Below, in pieces: positions 12,424 to 24,168 of a DNA stretch of 64,000 bases. Numbering within the stretch: the stretch's first letter is position 1; the number at the start of each line of letters is the position of its first letter. The translations under genes and the position numbers were made by a program. This DNA is from Pampus argenteus (Eukaryota > Chordata > Actinopteri > Scombriformes > Stromateidae): assembly GCA_036937835.1 (NCBI GenBank), contig CM072863.1, positions 25,628,501 through 25,692,500 on the forward strand, written 5' to 3'. The notes under the pieces were generated by a model. The model saw only the letters and a list, made by a program, of their open reading frames with translations, had not been told where the DNA came from and made no database searches.

Positions 12424-13653
12424 AAATCAGTTACTTGTTGATGGCAAACATGGTTTTGATTGAAAATATTGCTCCTTGTTTAAGAAAAACTGTAGTTGTC
12501 AGCTTTGACCTTCTCTCGCTGAGAGAAAGCTATTTTTACAAATGTTACAGTAAAAGCTGCAGGAAGCTCTCAGAAGTGAGTTTTTTGGTCCTAATCATTA
12601 GAAATCAGTTACTTGTTGATGGCAAACATGGTTTTGATTGAAAATATTGCTCCTTGTTTAAGAAAAACTGTAGTTGTCAGTTTTGGCCTGAGAGAAAGAT
12701 ATTTTTACAAATGTTACAGTAATAGCTGCAGGAAGCTCTCAGAAGTGAGTTTTTTGGTCCTAATCATTAGAAATCAGTTACTTGTTGATGGCAAACATGG
12801 TTTTGATTGAAAATATTGCTCCTTGTTTAAGAAAAACTGTAGTTGTCAGCTTTGACCTTCTCTCGCTGAGAGAAAGCTATTTTTACAAATGTTACAGTAA
12901 AAGCTGCAGGAAGCTCTCAGAATTGAGTTTTTTGGTCCTAATCATTAGAAATCAGTTACTTGTTGATGGCAAACATGGTTTTGATTGAAAATATTGCTCC
13001 TTGTTTAAGAAAAACTGTAGTTGTCAGTTTTGGCCTGAGAGAAAGCTATCTTTACAAATGTTACAGTAAATGCTGCAGGAAGCTCTTAGAAGTGAGTTTT
13101 TCGGTCCTAATCATTAGATATCAGTTACTTGTTGATGGCAAACATGGTTTTGATTGAAAATATTGCTCCTTGTTTAAGAAAAACTGTAGTTGTCATTTTT
13201 GACCTTCTCTCGCTGAGAGAAAGCTATTTTTACGAATGTTACAGTAAAAGCTGCAGGAAGCTCTCAAAAGTGAGTTTTTTGGTCCTAATCATTAGAAATC
13301 AGTTACTTGTTGATGGCAAACATGGTTTTGATTGAAAATATTGCTCCTTGTTTAAGAAAAACTGTAGTTGTCAGTTTTGACCTTCTCTCGCTGAGAGAAA
13401 GCTATTTTTACGAATGTTACAGTAAAAGCTGCAGGAAGCTCTCAGAAGTGAGTTTTTTGGTCCTAATCATTAGAAATCAGTTACTTGTTGATGGCAAACA
13501 TGGTTTTGATTTGAAATATTGCTCCTTGTTTAAGAAAAACTGTAGTTGTCAGTTTTGGCCTGAGAGAAAGCTATCTTTACAAATGTTACAGTAAAAGCTG
13601 CAGGAAGCTCTCAGAAGTGAGTTTTTTGGTCCTAATCATTAGAAATCAGTTAC

Positions 13654-16413
13654 TTGTTGATGGCAAACATGGTTTTGATTGAAAATATTGCTCCTTGTTT
13701 AACAAAAACTGTAGTTGTCAGTTTTGGCCTGAGAGAAAGCTATTTTTACAAATGTTACAGTAAAAGCTGCAGGAAGCTCTAAGAAGTGAGTTTTTTGGTC
13801 CTAATCATTAGAAATCAGTGACTTGTTGATGGCAAACATGGTTTTGATTGAAAATATTGCTCCTTGTTTAAGAAAAACTGTAGTTGTCAGCTTTGACCTT
13901 CTCTCGCTGAGAGAAAGCTATTTTTTACAAATGTTACAGTAAAAGCTGCAGGAAGCTCTCAGAAGTGAGTTGTTTGGTCCTAATCATTAGAAATCAGTAA
14001 CTTGTTGATGGCAAACATGGTTTTGATTGAAAATATTGCTCCTTGTTTAAAAAAAAACTGTAGTTGTAAGTTTTGGCCTGAGAGAAAGCTATTTTTACAA
14101 ATGTTACAGTAAAAGCTGCAGGAAGCTCTCAGAAATGAGTTTTTTGGTCCTAATCATTAGAAATCAGTTACCTGTTGATGGCAAACATGGTTTTGATTGA
14201 AAATATTGCTCCTTGTTTAAGAAAAACTGTAGTTGTCAGTTTTGACCTTCTCTCGCTGAGAGAAAGCTATTTTTACGAATGTTACAGTAAAAGCTGCAGG
14301 AAGCTCTCAGAAGTGAGTTTTTTGGTCCTAATCATTAGAAATCAGTTACTTGTTGATGGCAAACATGGTTTTGATTGAAAATATTGCTCCTTGTTTAAGA
14401 AAAACTGTAGTTATCAGTTCTGGCCTGAGAGAAAGCTATATTTACAAATGTTACAGTAAAAGCTGCAGGGAGCTCTCAGAAGTGAGTTTTTTGGTCCTAA
14501 TCATTAGAAATCAGTTACTTGTTGATGGCAAACATCGTTTTGATTGAAAATATTGCTCGTTGTTTAAGAAAAACTGTAGTTGTCAGTTTTGGCCTGAGAA
14601 AAAGCTATTTTTACAAATGTTACAGTAAAAGCTGCAGGAAGCTCTCAGAAGTGAGTTTTTTGGTCCTAATCATTAGAAATCAGTTACTTGTTGATGGCAA
14701 ACATGGTTTTGATTGAAAATATTGCTCCTTGTTTAAGAAAAACTGTAGTTGTCAGTTTTGGCCTGAGAGAAAGCTATTTTTACAAATGTTACAGTAAAAG
14801 CTGCAGGAAGCTCTCAGAAGTGAGTTTTTTGGTCCTAATCATTAGAAATCAGTTACTTGTTGATGGCAAACACGGTTTTGATTGAAAATATTGCTCCTTG
14901 TTTAAGAAAAACTGTAGTTGTCAGTTTTGGCCTGAGAGAAAGATATTTTTACAAATGTTACAGTAAAAGCTGCAGGAAGCTCTCAGAAGTGAGTTTTTTG
15001 GTCCTAATCATTAGAAATCAGTTACTTGTTGATGGCAAACATGGTTTTGATTGAAAATATTGCTCCTTGTTTAAGAAAAACTGTAGTTGTCAGCTTTGAC
15101 CTTCTCTCGCTGAGAGAAAGCTATTTTTACAAATGTTACAGTAAAAGCTGCAGGAAGCTCTCAGAAGTGAGTTTTTTGGTCCTAATCATTAGAAATCAGT
15201 TACTTGTTGATGGCAAACATGGTTTTGATTGAAAATATTGCTCCTTGTTTAAGAAAAACTGTAGTTGTCAGTTTTGGCCTGAGAGAAAGATATTTTTACA
15301 AATGTTACAGTAAAAGCTGCAGGAAGCTCTCAGAAGTGAGTTTTTTGGTCCTAATCATTAGAAATCAGTTACTTGTTGATGGCAAACATGGTTTTGATTG
15401 AAAATATTGCTCCTTGTTAAAGAAAAACTGTAGTTGTCAGCTTTGACCTTCTCTCGCTGAGAGAAAGCTATTTTTACAAATGTTACAGTAAAAGCTGCAG
15501 GAAGCTCTCAGAAGTGAGTTTTTTGGTCCTAATCATTAGAAATCAGTTACTTGTTGATGGCAAACATGGTTTTGATTGAAAATATTGCTCCTTGTTTAAG
15601 AAAAACTGTAGTTGTCAGTTTTGGCCTGAGAGAAAGCTATCTTTACAAATGTTACAGTAAAAGCTGCAGGAAGCTCTCAGAAGTGAGTTTTTTGGTCCTA
15701 ATCATTAGAAATCAGTTACTTGTTGATGGCAAACATGGTTTTGATTGAAAATATTGCTCCTTGTTTAAGAAAAACTGTAGTTGTCAGTTTTGGCCTGAGA
15801 GAAAGCTATTTTTACAAATGTTACAGTAAAAGCTGCAGGAAGCTCTCAGAAGTGAGTCTTTTGGTCCTAATCATTAGAAATCAGTTACTTGTTGATGGCA
15901 AACATGGTTTTGATTGAAAATATTGCTCCTTGTTTAAGAAAAACTGTAGTTGTCAGTTTTGGCCTGAGAGAAAGCTATCTTTACAAATGTTACAGTAAAA
16001 GCTGCAGGAAGCTCTTAGAAGTGAGTTTTTCGGTCCTAATCATTAGATATCAGTTACTTGTTGATGGCAAACATGGTTTTGATTGAAAATATTGCTCCTT
16101 GTTTAAGAAAAACTGTAGTTGTCATTTTTGACCTTCTCTCGCTGAGAGAAAGCTATTTTTACGAATGTTACAGTAAAAGCTGCAGGAAGCTCTCAAAAGT
16201 GAGTTTTTTGGTCCTAATCATTAGAAATCAGTTACTTGTTGATGGCAAACATGGTTTTGATTGAAAATATTGCTCCTTGTTTAAGAAAAACTGTAGTTGT
16301 CAGTTTTGACCTTCTCTCGCTGAGAGAAAGCTATTTTTACGAATGTTACAGTAAAAGCTGCAGGAAGCTCTCAGAAGTGAGTTTTTTGGTCCTAATCATT
16401 AGAAATCAGTTAC
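13654..16413 (+). repeat. Higher-order repeat, 16-mer of 2760 bp, copy 1
   Basis: There are sixteen monomers, with lengths including one of 179 and one of 170 bp. In order they include an AACAAAAAC/CTCTAAG copy, a 179-bp long copy with GTTGTTTGG, and a 170-bp nine-A copy. Then come a long ACGAATG copy, the TTATCAGTTCTGG copy, the GCTCGTTG copy and alternating long and short copies, one with CTTGTTAAAG. A TATCTTTAC/GATATCAG copy and two long copies end the unit. Compared line by line with the next unit, about 13704-16440 differs from 16464-19200 at a single base (C at 14172). Confidence 0.95.
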
Positions 16414-16582
16414 TTGTTGATGGCAAACATGGTTTTGATTTGAAATATTGCTCCTTGTTTAAGAAAAACTGTAGTTGTCAGTTTTGGCCTGAGAGAAAGC
16501 TATTTTTACAAATGTTACAGTAAAAGCTGCAGGAAGCTCTAAGAAGTGAGTTTTTTGGTCCTAATCATTAGAAATCAGTGAC
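16414..16582 (+). repeat. Hybrid monomer at the 2760-bp unit junction
   Basis: The left half (GATTTGAAAT, AAGAAAAAC) matches monomer 13485. The right half (TATTTTTAC, CTCTAAG, CAGTGAC) matches monomer 13654. The exchange point lies in the shared sequence between about 16464 and 16502. One whole 169-bp monomer has been lost, which is why the two spacings here are 2929 and 2760 bp. This is what an unequal crossover would leave. Confidence 0.88.
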
Positions 16583-19173
16583 TTGTTGATGGCAAACATG
16601 GTTTTGATTGAAAATATTGCTCCTTGTTTAAGAAAAACTGTAGTTGTCAGCTTTGACCTTCTCTCGCTGAGAGAAAGCTATTTTTTACAAATGTTACAGT
16701 AAAAGCTGCAGGAAGCTCTCAGAAGTGAGTTGTTTGGTCCTAATCATTAGAAATCAGTAACTTGTTGATGGCAAACATGGTTTTGATTGAAAATATTGCT
16801 CCTTGTTTAAAAAAAAACTGTAGTTGTAAGTTTTGGCCTGAGAGAAAGCTATTTTTACAAATGTTACAGTAAAAGCTGCAGGAAGCTCTCAGAAATGAGT
16901 TTTTTGGTCCTAATCATTAGAAATCAGTTACTTGTTGATGGCAAACATGGTTTTGATTGAAAATATTGCTCCTTGTTTAAGAAAAACTGTAGTTGTCAGT
17001 TTTGACCTTCTCTCGCTGAGAGAAAGCTATTTTTACGAATGTTACAGTAAAAGCTGCAGGAAGCTCTCAGAAGTGAGTTTTTTGGTCCTAATCATTAGAA
17101 ATCAGTTACTTGTTGATGGCAAACATGGTTTTGATTGAAAATATTGCTCCTTGTTTAAGAAAAACTGTAGTTATCAGTTCTGGCCTGAGAGAAAGCTATA
17201 TTTACAAATGTTACAGTAAAAGCTGCAGGGAGCTCTCAGAAGTGAGTTTTTTGGTCCTAATCATTAGAAATCAGTTACTTGTTGATGGCAAACATCGTTT
17301 TGATTGAAAATATTGCTCGTTGTTTAAGAAAAACTGTAGTTGTCAGTTTTGGCCTGAGAAAAAGCTATTTTTACAAATGTTACAGTAAAAGCTGCAGGAA
17401 GCTCTCAGAAGTGAGTTTTTTGGTCCTAATCATTAGAAATCAGTTACTTGTTGATGGCAAACATGGTTTTGATTGAAAATATTGCTCCTTGTTTAAGAAA
17501 AACTGTAGTTGTCAGTTTTGGCCTGAGAGAAAGCTATTTTTACAAATGTTACAGTAAAAGCTGCAGGAAGCTCTCAGAAGTGAGTTTTTTGGTCCTAATC
17601 ATTAGAAATCAGTTACTTGTTGATGGCAAACACGGTTTTGATTGAAAATATTGCTCCTTGTTTAAGAAAAACTGTAGTTGTCAGTTTTGGCCTGAGAGAA
17701 AGATATTTTTACAAATGTTACAGTAAAAGCTGCAGGAAGCTCTCAGAAGTGAGTTTTTTGGTCCTAATCATTAGAAATCAGTTACTTGTTGATGGCAAAC
17801 ATGGTTTTGATTGAAAATATTGCTCCTTGTTTAAGAAAAACTGTAGTTGTCAGCTTTGACCTTCTCTCGCTGAGAGAAAGCTATTTTTACAAATGTTACA
17901 GTAAAAGCTGCAGGAAGCTCTCAGAAGTGAGTTTTTTGGTCCTAATCATTAGAAATCAGTTACTTGTTGATGGCAAACATGGTTTTGATTGAAAATATTG
18001 CTCCTTGTTTAAGAAAAACTGTAGTTGTCAGTTTTGGCCTGAGAGAAAGATATTTTTACAAATGTTACAGTAAAAGCTGCAGGAAGCTCTCAGAAGTGAG
18101 TTTTTTGGTCCTAATCATTAGAAATCAGTTACTTGTTGATGGCAAACATGGTTTTGATTGAAAATATTGCTCCTTGTTAAAGAAAAACTGTAGTTGTCAG
18201 CTTTGACCTTCTCTCGCTGAGAGAAAGCTATTTTTACAAATGTTACAGTAAAAGCTGCAGGAAGCTCTCAGAAGTGAGTTTTTTGGTCCTAATCATTAGA
18301 AATCAGTTACTTGTTGATGGCAAACATGGTTTTGATTGAAAATATTGCTCCTTGTTTAAGAAAAACTGTAGTTGTCAGTTTTGGCCTGAGAGAAAGCTAT
18401 CTTTACAAATGTTACAGTAAAAGCTGCAGGAAGCTCTCAGAAGTGAGTTTTTTGGTCCTAATCATTAGAAATCAGTTACTTGTTGATGGCAAACATGGTT
18501 TTGATTGAAAATATTGCTCCTTGTTTAAGAAAAACTGTAGTTGTCAGTTTTGGCCTGAGAGAAAGCTATTTTTACAAATGTTACAGTAAAAGCTGCAGGA
18601 AGCTCTCAGAAGTGAGTCTTTTGGTCCTAATCATTAGAAATCAGTTACTTGTTGATGGCAAACATGGTTTTGATTGAAAATATTGCTCCTTGTTTAAGAA
18701 AAACTGTAGTTGTCAGTTTTGGCCTGAGAGAAAGCTATCTTTACAAATGTTACAGTAAAAGCTGCAGGAAGCTCTTAGAAGTGAGTTTTTCGGTCCTAAT
18801 CATTAGATATCAGTTACTTGTTGATGGCAAACATGGTTTTGATTGAAAATATTGCTCCTTGTTTAAGAAAAACTGTAGTTGTCATTTTTGACCTTCTCTC
18901 GCTGAGAGAAAGCTATTTTTACGAATGTTACAGTAAAAGCTGCAGGAAGCTCTCAAAAGTGAGTTTTTTGGTCCTAATCATTAGAAATCAGTTACTTGTT
19001 GATGGCAAACATGGTTTTGATTGAAAATATTGCTCCTTGTTTAAGAAAAACTGTAGTTGTCAGTTTTGACCTTCTCTCGCTGAGAGAAAGCTATTTTTAC
19101 GAATGTTACAGTAAAAGCTGCAGGAAGCTCTCAGAAGTGAGTTTTTTGGTCCTAATCATTAGAAATCAGTTAC
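16414..19173 (+). repeat. Higher-order repeat, 16-mer of 2760 bp, copy 2
   Basis: This is a tandem copy of the preceding unit with the same sixteen monomer types in the same order. It starts with a hybrid monomer (16414-16582), whereas the equivalent in copy 1 is split over two monomers. After about 19200 the order departs: copy 1 has GATTTGAAAT next, while copy 2 has GATTGAAAAT followed by a TTTTTAAGAATG long monomer. Confidence 0.95.
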
Positions 19174-21238
19174 TTGTTGATGGCAAACATGGTTTTGATT
19201 GAAAATATTGCTCCTTGTTTAAGAAAAACTGTAGTTGTCAGTTTTGACCTTCTCTCGCTGAGAGAAAGCTATTTTTAAGAATGTTACAGTAAAAGCTGCA
19301 GGAAGCTCTCAGAAGTGAGTTTTTTGGTCCTAATCATTAGAAATCAGTTACTTGTTGATGGCAAACATGGTTTTGATTGAAAATATTGCTCCTTGTTTAA
19401 GAAAAACTGTAGTTGTCAGTTTTGGCCTGAGAGAAAGCTATATTTACAAATGTTACAGTAAAAGCTGCAGGGAGCTCTCATAAGTGAGTTTTTTGGTCCT
19501 AATCATTAGAAATCAGTTACTTGTTGATGGCAAACATGGTTTTGATTGAAAATATTGCTCCTTGTTTAAAAAAAAACTGTAGTTGTCAGCTTTGACCTTC
19601 TCTCGCTGAGAGAAAGCTATTTTTACAAATGTTACAGTAAAAGCTGCAGGAAGCTCTCAGAAGTGAGTTTTTTGGTCCTAATCATTAGAAATCAGTTACT
19701 TGTTGATGGCAAACATGGTTTTGATTGAAAATATTGCTCCTTGTTTAAGAAAAACTGTAGTTGTCAGTTTTGGCCTGAGAGAAAGCTATCTTTACAAATG
19801 TTACAGTAAAAGCTGCAGGAAGCTCTCAGAAGTGAGTTTTTTGGTCCTAATCATTAGAAATCAGTTACTTGTTGATGGCAAACATGGTTTTGATTGAAAA
19901 TATTGCTCCTTGTTTAAGAAAAACTGTAGTTGTCAGTTTTGGCCTGAGAGAAAGCTATTTTTACAAATGTTACAGTAAAAGCTGCAGGAAGCTCTCAAAA
20001 GTGAGTTTTTTGGTCCTAATCATTAGAAATCAGTTACTTGTTGATGGCAAACATGGTTTTGATTGAAAATATTGCTCCTTGTTTAAGAAAAACTGTAGTT
20101 GTCAGTTTTGACCTTCTCTCGCTGAGAGAAAGCTATTTTTACGAATGTTACAGTAAAAGCTGCAGGAAGCTCTCAGAAGTGAGTTTTTTGGTCCTAATCA
20201 TTAGAAATCAGTTACTTGTTGATGGCAAACATGGTTTTGATTGAAAATATTGCTCCTTGTTTAAGAAAAACTGTAGTTGTCAGTTTTGACCTTCTCTCGC
20301 TGAGAGAAAGCTATTTTTAAGAATGTTACAGTAAAAGCTGCAGGAAGCTCTCAGAAGTGAGTTTTTTGGTCCTAATCATTAGAAATCAGTTACTTGTTGA
20401 TGGCAAACATGGTTTTGATTGAAAATATTGCTCCTTGTTTAAGAAAAACTGTAGTTGTCAGTTTTGGCCTGAGAGAAAGCTATATTTACAAATGTTACAG
20501 TAAAAGCTGCAGGGAGCTCTCATAAGTGAGTTTTTTGGTCCTAATCATTAGAAATCAGTTACTTGTTGATGGCAAACATGGTTTTGATTGAAAATATTGC
20601 TCCTTGTTTAAGAAAAACTGTAGTTGTCAGTTTTGGCCTGAGAGAAAGCTATTTTTACAAATGTTACAGTAAAAGCTGCAGGAAGCTCTCAGAAGTGAGT
20701 TTTTTGGTCCTAATCATTAGAAATCAGTTACTTGTTGATGGCAAACATGGTTTTGATTGAAAATATTGCTCCTTGTTTAAGAAAAACTGTAGTTGTCAGT
20801 TTTGGCCTGAGAGAAAGATATTTTTACAAATGTTACAGTAATAGCTGCAGGAAGCTCTCAGAAGTGAGTTTTTTGGTCCTAATCATTAGAAATCAGTTAC
20901 TTGTTGATGGCAAACATGGTTTTGATTGAAAATATTGCTCCTTGTTTAAGAAAAACTGTAGTTGTCAGTTTTGGCCTGAGAGAAAGCTATCTTTACAAAT
21001 GTTACAGTAAAAGCTGCAGGAAGCTCTCAGAAGTGAGTTTTTTGGTCCTAATCATTAGAAATCAGTTACTTGTTGATGGCAAACATGGTTTTGATTGAAA
21101 ATATTGCTCCTTGTTTAACAAAAACTGTAGTTGTCAGTTTTGGCCTGAGAGAAAGCTATTTTTACAAATGTTACAGTAAAAGCTGCAGGAAGCTCTAAGA
21201 AGTGAGTTTTTTGGTCCTAATCATTAGAAATCAGTGAC
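19174..21238 (+). repeat. Satellite segment with a 1042-bp partial duplication
   Basis: The series long ACGAATG, long TTTTTAAGAATG, short GGGAGCTCTCATAAG occurs at 18996-19520 and again at 20038-20562, offset 1042 bp. Monomers 19521-20037 sit between them and two look recombinant. From 20563 the series is short, GATATTTTTAC with TAATAGC, TATCTTTAC, then AACAAAAAC with CTCTAAG. It is shared with 28309, 55696 and 59141. Confidence 0.88.
19521..19699 (+). repeat. Hybrid 179-bp monomer
   Basis: A nine-A run, otherwise characteristic of the 170-bp short copies, is joined to CAGCTTTGACC and the 9-bp insertion of a long copy. No other monomer in the window combines these marks, so a within-monomer exchange near 19575-19590 is likely. 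Confidence 0.8.
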
Positions 21239-24168
21239 TTGTTGATGGCAAACATGGTTTTGATTGAAAATATTGCTCCTTGTTTAAGAAAAACTGTAGT
21301 TGTCAGCTTTGACCTTCTCTCGCTGAGAGAAAGCTATTTTTTACAAATGTTACAGTAAAAGCTGCAGGAAGCTCTCAGAAGTGAGTTGTTTGGTCCTAAT
21401 CATTAGAAATCAGTAACTTGTTGATGGCAAACATGGTTTTGATTGAAAATATTGCTCCTTGTTTAAAAAAAAACTGTAGTTGTAAGTTTTGGCCTGAGAG
21501 AAAGCTATTTTTACAAATGTTACAGTAAAAGCTGCAGGAAGCTCTCAGAAATGAGTTTTTTGGTCCTAATCATTAGAAATCAGTTACTTGTTGATGGCAA
21601 ACATGGTTTTGATTGAAAATATTGCTCCTTGTTTAAGAAAAACTGTAATTGTCTGTTTTGACCTTCTCTCGCTGAGAGAAAGCTATTTTTACGAATGTTA
21701 CAGTAAAAGCTGCAGGAAGCTCTCAGAAGTGAGTTTTTTGGTCCTAATCATTAGAAATCAGTTACTTGTTGATGGCAAACATGGTTTTGATTGAAAATAT
21801 TGCTCCTTGTTTAAGAAAAACTGTAGTTATCAGTTCTGGCCTGAGAGAAAGCTATATTTACAAATGTTACAGTAAAAGCTGCAGGGAGCTCTCAGAAGTG
21901 AGTTTTTTGGTCCTAATCATTAGAAATCAGTTACTTGTTGATGGCAAACATCGTTTTGATTGAAAATATTGCTCGTTGTTTAAGAAAAACTGTAGTTGTC
22001 AGTTTTGGCCTGAGAAAAAGCTATTTTTACAAATGTTACAGTAAAAGCTGCAGGAAGCTCTCAGAAGTGAGTTTTTTGGTCCTAATCATTAGAAATCAGT
22101 TACTTGTTGATGGCAAACATGGTTTTGATTGAAAATATTGCTCCTTGTTTAAGAAAAACTGTAGTTGTCAGTTTTGGCCTGAGAGAAAGCTATTTTTACA
22201 AATGTTACAGTAAAAGCTGCAGGAAGCTCTCAGAAGTGAGTTTTTTGGTCCTAATCATTAGAAATCAGTTACTTGTTGATGGCAAACACGGTTTTGATTG
22301 AAAATATTGCTCCTTGTTTAAGAAAAACTGTAGTTGTCAGTTTTGGCCTGAGAGAAAGATATTTTTACAAATGTTACAGTAAAAGCTGCAGGAAGCTCTC
22401 AGAACTGAGTTTTTTGGTCCTAATCATTAGAAATCAGTTACTTGTTGATGGCAAACATGGTTTTGATTGAAAATATTGCTCCTTGTTTAAGAAAAACTGT
22501 AGTTGTCAGCTTTGACCTTCTCTCGCTGAGAGAAAGCTATTTTTACAAATGTTACAGTAAAAGCTGCAGGAAGCTCTCAGAAGTGAGTTTTTTGGTCCTA
22601 ATCATTAGAAATCAGTTACTTGTTGATGGCAAACATGGTTTTGATTGAAAATATTGCTCCTTGTTTAAGAAAAACTGTAGTTGTCAGTTTTGGCCTGAGA
22701 GAAAGATATTTTTACAAATGTTACAGTAAAAGCTGCAGGAAGCTCTCAGAAGTGAGTTTTTTGGTCCTAATCATTAGAAATCAGTTACTTGTTGATGGCA
22801 AACATGGTTTTGATTGAAAATATTGCTCCTTGTTTAAGAAAAACTGTAGTTGTCAGCTTTGACCTTCTCTCGCTGAGAGAAAGCTATTTTTACAAATGTT
22901 ACAGTAAAAGCTGCAGGAAGCTCTCAGAAGTGAGTTTTTTGGTCCTAATCATTAGAAATCAGTTACTTGTTGATGGCAAACATGGTTTTGATTGAAAATA
23001 TTGCTCCTTGTTTAAGAAAAACTGTAGTTGTCAGTTTTGGCCTGAGAGAAAGCTATCTTTACAAATGTTACAGTAAAAGCTGCAGGAAGCTCTCAGAAGT
23101 GAGTTTTTTGGTCCTAATCATTAGAAATCAGTTACTTGTTGATGGCAAACATGGTTTTGATTGAAAATATTGCTCCTTGTTTAAGAAAAACTGTAGTTGT
23201 CAGTTTTGGCCTGAGAGAAAGCTATTTTTACAAATGTTACAGTAAAAGCTGCAGGAAGCTCTCAGAAGTGAGTTTTTTGGTCCTAATCATTAGAAATCAG
23301 TTACTTGTTGATGGCAAACATGGTTTTGATTGAAAATATTGCTCCTTGTTTAAGAAAAACTGTAGTTGTCAGTTTTGGCCTGAGAGAAAGCTATTTTTTA
23401 CAAATGTTACAGTAAAAGCTGCAGGAAGCTCTCAGAAGTGAGTTTTTTGGTCCTAATCATTAGAAATCAGTTACTTGTTGATGGCAAACACGGTTTTGAT
23501 TGAAAATATTGCTCCTTGTTTAAGAAAAACTGTAGTTGTCAGTTTTGGCCTGAGAGAAAGATATTTTTACAAATGTTACAGTAAAAGCTGCAGGAAGCTC
23601 TCAGAACTGAGTTTTTTGGTCCTAATCATTAGAAATCAGTTACTTGTTGATGGCAAACATGGTTTTGATTGAAAATATTGCTCCTTGTTTAAGAAAAACT
23701 GTAGTTGTCAGCTTTGACCTTCTCTCGCTGAGAGAAAGCTATTTTTACAAATGTTACAGTAAAAGCTGCAGGAAGCTCTCAGAAGTGAGTTTTTTGGTCC
23801 TAATCATTAGAAATCAGTTACTTGTTGATGGCAAACATGGTTTTGATTGAAAATATTGCTCCTTGTTTAAGAAAAACTGTAGTTGTCAGTTTTGGCCTGA
23901 GAGAAAGATATTTTTACAAATGTTACAGTAAAAGCTGCAGGAAGCTCTCAGAAGTGAGTTTTTTGGTCCTAATCATTAGAAATCAGTTACTTGTTGATGG
24001 CAAACATGGTTTTGATTGAAAATATTGCTCCTTGTTTAAGAAAAACTGTAGTTGTCAGCTTTGACCTTCTCTCGCTGAGAGAAAGCTATTTTTACAAATG
24101 TTACAGTAAAAGCTGCAGGAAGCTCTCAGAAGTGAGTTTTTTGGTCCTAATCATTAGAAATGAGTTAC
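21239..24168 (+). repeat. Higher-order repeat, 17-mer of 2930 bp, copy 1
   Basis: There are seventeen monomers, ending in a long copy with AAATGAGTTAC. Copies 1 and 2 share private marks: GTAATTGTCTG near 21646 and 24576, AGAACTGAG, and AAATGAGTTAC near 24158 and 27088. Within the unit, four monomers starting at 22273 recur at 23475, a 1202-bp 7-mer duplication that includes a 170-bp TATTTTTTAC copy at 23305. Confidence 0.92.

Larger units (their letters stand above)
12266..12434 (+). repeat. Representative short monomer, 169 bp
   Basis: This copy matches the majority base at almost every position and serves as the short-form reference. It has 58 G or C in 169 bp and contains no CpG. Landmarks from the anchor are: A-run at 51-55, GGCC at 73-76, T-run at 90-94, CTGCAG at 114-119, T-run at 138-143 and the palindrome CTAATCATTAG at 148-158. 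The GGCC is diagnostic for short copies, since long copies read GACC. Common variants are TATCTTTAC, TATATTTAC or GATATTTTTAC at about 88-96. These variants define monomer types within the HORs. Confidence 0.95.
9357..13653 (+). repeat. Satellite mosaic, second half of the left-hand HOR family
   Basis: The part from 9357 tracks 2994 onward, offset 6363 bp after loss of one 347-bp dimer. The part 10727-11580 tracks 5237-6090, offset 5490 bp, including the GGTCGTAAT and ACGGTAAAAGC variants. From 11581 the order changes towards the family that fills 13.6-29 kb. Monomer 12960 has TAAATGCTGC with GATATCAG, and 13307-13485 ends in GATTTGAAAT, a mark shared with the junctions at 16441, 43840 and 48497. 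Confidence 0.88.
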
